From the NCBI RefSeq assembly GCF_002902235.1, contig NZ_PPRL01000043.1, positions 1 to 40,243 on the forward strand: a stretch of DNA of 40,243 nt, written 5' to 3'. How positions within the stretch are numbered: the stretch's first letter is position 1; each line of letters opens with the position of its first letter. Positions 38,879 to 40,243 of this stretch are shown here, piece by piece. This DNA is from Staphylococcus ureilyticus. GTDB taxonomy: Bacteria; Bacillota; Bacilli; Staphylococcales; Staphylococcaceae. Under the pieces are notes generated by a model that ran no database searches, was not told where the DNA came from, and worked only from the letters and a program-made list of their open reading frames with translations. The translations under genes were made by a program, and so were the position numbers.

Positions 38879-39556
38879 TTGAAAATAAATGAACTTGCAG
38901 ATCATCAAAAACCAAGAGAACGTATGTTGAGTCAGGGTGCTAGGTATTTATCACATGCTGAATTATTAGCTATTCTAATTAATACAGGTAGAAAAGGTAG
39001 TTCAAGTTTAGACATAGCTAATGAATTATTAAAATCAGTAGATAATTTAAAAGAGTTAAAAGCATTATCCATTAACGATTTAAACAAAATAAAAGGTGTG
39101 GGACTGTATAAAGCACTTATATTGAAAGCAGCATTTGAATTAGGAGAGCGCATACATTCTGGAAGCGTCGATGATAAAATTCAAATCACTAGCCCTAAAG
39201 ATGTGGCGGACTTTATGATGGGTCAGATGGAACACTTAAAACAAGAAAAATTTATTGTACTTTTCTTAAATTCCAAAAATATCGTTATAAAAAAGAAAAC
39301 AATATTTATAGGTACGTTAAATGCTTCAATCGTACATCCAAGAGAAATATTTAGTGAAGCGATTAAATGTGCCAGTAATGCAATTATCGTTTTACATAAC
39401 CATCCATCTGGTGATACAACACCTTCAAATGAAGATATTAAAACCACCGAAAGACTTAGAGAATGTGGACAACTTTTAGGTATTGATTTATTAGACCATG
39501 TCATTATAGGAGACCATGAATATTTAAGTATGGTAGAAGAAGGATATTTTGATTAA
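38879..39556 (+). CDS. radC: RadC-family JAMM-domain protein
   Basis: Protein of 225 aa, close to the 228 aa of S. aureus. It begins at TTG 38879, 10 bases after AGGAG. The N-terminal helix-hairpin-helix-like part (about 1-100) has the PRERM segment and IKGVGLYKA. The MPN/JAMM domain has metal ligands H173 and H175 (HNHPSGD) and D186. Despite the name, a role in repair is doubtful for this family; metalloprotease-like activity is inferred from the motif. In S. aureus radC lies next to mreCD, but mreC is not reached here: a degenerate tract and a minus-strand gene follow. Confidence 0.93.
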   Translation: MKINELADHQKPRERMLSQGARYLSHAELLAILINTGRKGSSSLDIANELLKSVDNLKELKALSINDLNKIKGVGLYKALILKAAFELGERIHSGSVDDKIQITSPKDVADFMMGQMEHLKQEKFIVLFLNSKNIVIKKKTIFIGTLNASIVHPREIFSEAIKCASNAIIVLHNHPSGDTTPSNEDIKTTERLRECGQLLGIDLLDHVIIGDHEYLSMVEEGYFD

Positions 39557-39662
39557 ACTGTGTTAGTTTAAATGGAGTTAATATTGCTGATGATATTGAA
39601 TGGCTCTGTCATTATATACTAAATAGTTATTTTATATCCGAGACATCAAATTAGCTGGCTAA

Positions 39663-39885
39663 GCAGTAGGCAATATACTTTTAGTTGCGCTATTATTACC
39701 TATGATTTATTAAATGCAAATGATTAAAATGATTATAATGCATTTATATAGTACTATTTTGATTTTGACGGTTGGCGGTACAGTTTCATCAACGCGTCTT
39801 AATTTTTGAAAGATTAGGATTATTCATTTTTAGTACGGTCGTCGTTAGATTAATTTGGACGTTATTATTGTGTGCTTGTTATTAA
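39663..39885 (+). pseudogene. Possible decayed membrane-protein gene
   Basis: The 410 bases after radC have no intact gene on the plus strand. Two overlapping frames give hydrophobic stretches unlike random AT-rich sequence. One frame reads VGNILLVALLLPMIY, stop, then a segment ending TVGGTVSSTRLNF (stop at 39807). The next frame (39772-39885) continues with FERLGLFIFSTVVVRLIW. A frameshift near 39790 plus stop codons would explain it. I cannot identify a parent family. Confidence 0.25.
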
Positions 39886-39922
39886 TGTAAGCGTGTAATT
39901 GCGAAAAACAGTCATATGAATT

Positions 39923-39962
39923 AAAAAAAGGCGCTTATTGGACATCAATGTCTATAAGCGCT
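39923..39962 (-). terminator. Terminator of the minus-strand small gene
   Basis: On the minus strand GCGCTTAT/ATAAGCGC (39954-39961 with 39931-39938) encloses GACAT/ATGTC and is followed by seven T (39929-39923). It lies 7 bases beyond the stop of the 59-aa gene. Confidence 0.9.
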
Positions 39963-39968
39963 AAAATT

Positions 39969-40148
39969 TTAATTTATAAAACTGAAAAATTGATTATAAT
40001 TTTCCATTAACCAAAGAATGCCTTGGTATCCTAGGTAAATACATAATACAATTATGCCAACATAGATTAAAAATCTTAAAATAGATAAACCTACTCTAAA
40101 TAATAAGATAACTAAGAGTGCAAGCAGGATTATAGATAAAATACTCAT
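39969..40148 (-). CDS. Small hydrophobic membrane peptide, 59 aa
   Basis: An intact short gene starting MSILSIILLALLVILLFRVG and ending NYNQFFSFIN. It is almost entirely hydrophobic up to residue 48, with arginines at 18 and 25 splitting two likely membrane helices (about 2-17 and 26-48). AAAGGAG lies 10 bases upstream of the ATG, and a strong terminator follows immediately, both supporting expression. I do not recognise a family. No partner gene is in the window, which ends 95 bases upstream. It could be a small membrane accessory protein; a toxin role would be speculation. Confidence 0.65.
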   Translation of the reverse strand: MSILSIILLALLVILLFRVGLSILRFLIYVGIIVLCIYLGYQGILWLMENYNQFFSFIN

Positions 40149-40243
40149 TGTCTATTCACTCCTTTTAATATAGTTTAATATTAATGCATGAAACATACAT
40201 CGGTCTATAGTTAAAATATAAATACACCTATAGTCTGATGATA

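Noticed and set aside
35447-40243. The right-hand accessory stretch as a mobile island
   Set aside because: No integrase, transposase, direct repeats or att-like sites; each gene has its own promoter or terminator and composition like the neighbours.

Overview
The window is a 40 kb, AT-rich, gene-dense piece of a Firmicutes chromosome, almost certainly Staphylococcus. PolA (876 aa from its TTG start), ValS (876 aa), HemC (308 aa), GapB (341 aa) and Tag have S. aureus-like lengths and sequences. The order phoPR-polA-mutM-coaE-gapB-nrdR-dnaB-dnaI-thrS-lysP-infC-rpmI-rplT-tig-clpX-engB-hemAXCDBL-tag-valS-folC-comC-radC is the staphylococcal core order. The proteins differ clearly from remembered S. 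aureus sequences, so a coagulase-negative or other non-aureus species is likely; I do not name one. I see no tRNA, rRNA, CRISPR array, insertion sequence or prophage.

Layout. (1) 0.2-2.6 kb: phosphate two-component system phoP-phoR. (2) 3.0-7.1 kb: DNA synthesis, repair and CoA operon polA-mutM-coaE. (3) 7.3-8.4 kb: gluconeogenic gapB with a dense regulatory region (a cre-like site and paired CcpN-like sites). (4) 8.6-11.5 kb: nrdR-dnaB-dnaI, joining control of dNTP supply to helicase loading. (5) 11.5-13.7 kb: a T-box leader and thrS. (6) 13.75-15.7 kb: a lysine riboswitch and a lysine permease. (7) 15.7-17.1 kb: an L20-type autoregulatory leader and infC-rpmI-rplT, with infC apparently starting at AUA. 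(8) 17.3-22.7 kb: a NUDIX hydrolase, a YsoA-like TPR protein, trigger factor, ClpX and the ribosome-assembly GTPase EngB. (9) 22.8-29.0 kb: the complete glutamate-to-uroporphyrinogen pathway hemA-hemX-hemC-hemD-hemB-hemL. (10) 29.2-30.6 kb: an AbrB-type membrane protein, then a probable ~50-nt small RNA. (11) 30.6-31.2 kb: tag on the minus strand, divergent from a T-box-controlled valS-folC unit. (12) 35.5-40.2 kb: a more accessory stretch with a comC-like prepilin peptidase, an aldo/keto reductase, an unusual squalene/phytoene-synthase-like protein, a small membrane protein, radC, a degenerate tract, and a 59-aa minus-strand membrane peptide gene with its own terminator.

The window is rich in RNA-level control. 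Two T-boxes read charging of tRNA-Thr and tRNA-Val, a riboswitch reads lysine, and a ribosomal-protein leader reads free L20. All four act through an intrinsic terminator just before the gene.

No clearly new multi-gene system is visible. The best candidates for novelty are the short RNA at about 30358-30410, the synthase-like protein with Asn in its second Asp-rich motif, and the 59-aa membrane peptide gene at the right end.
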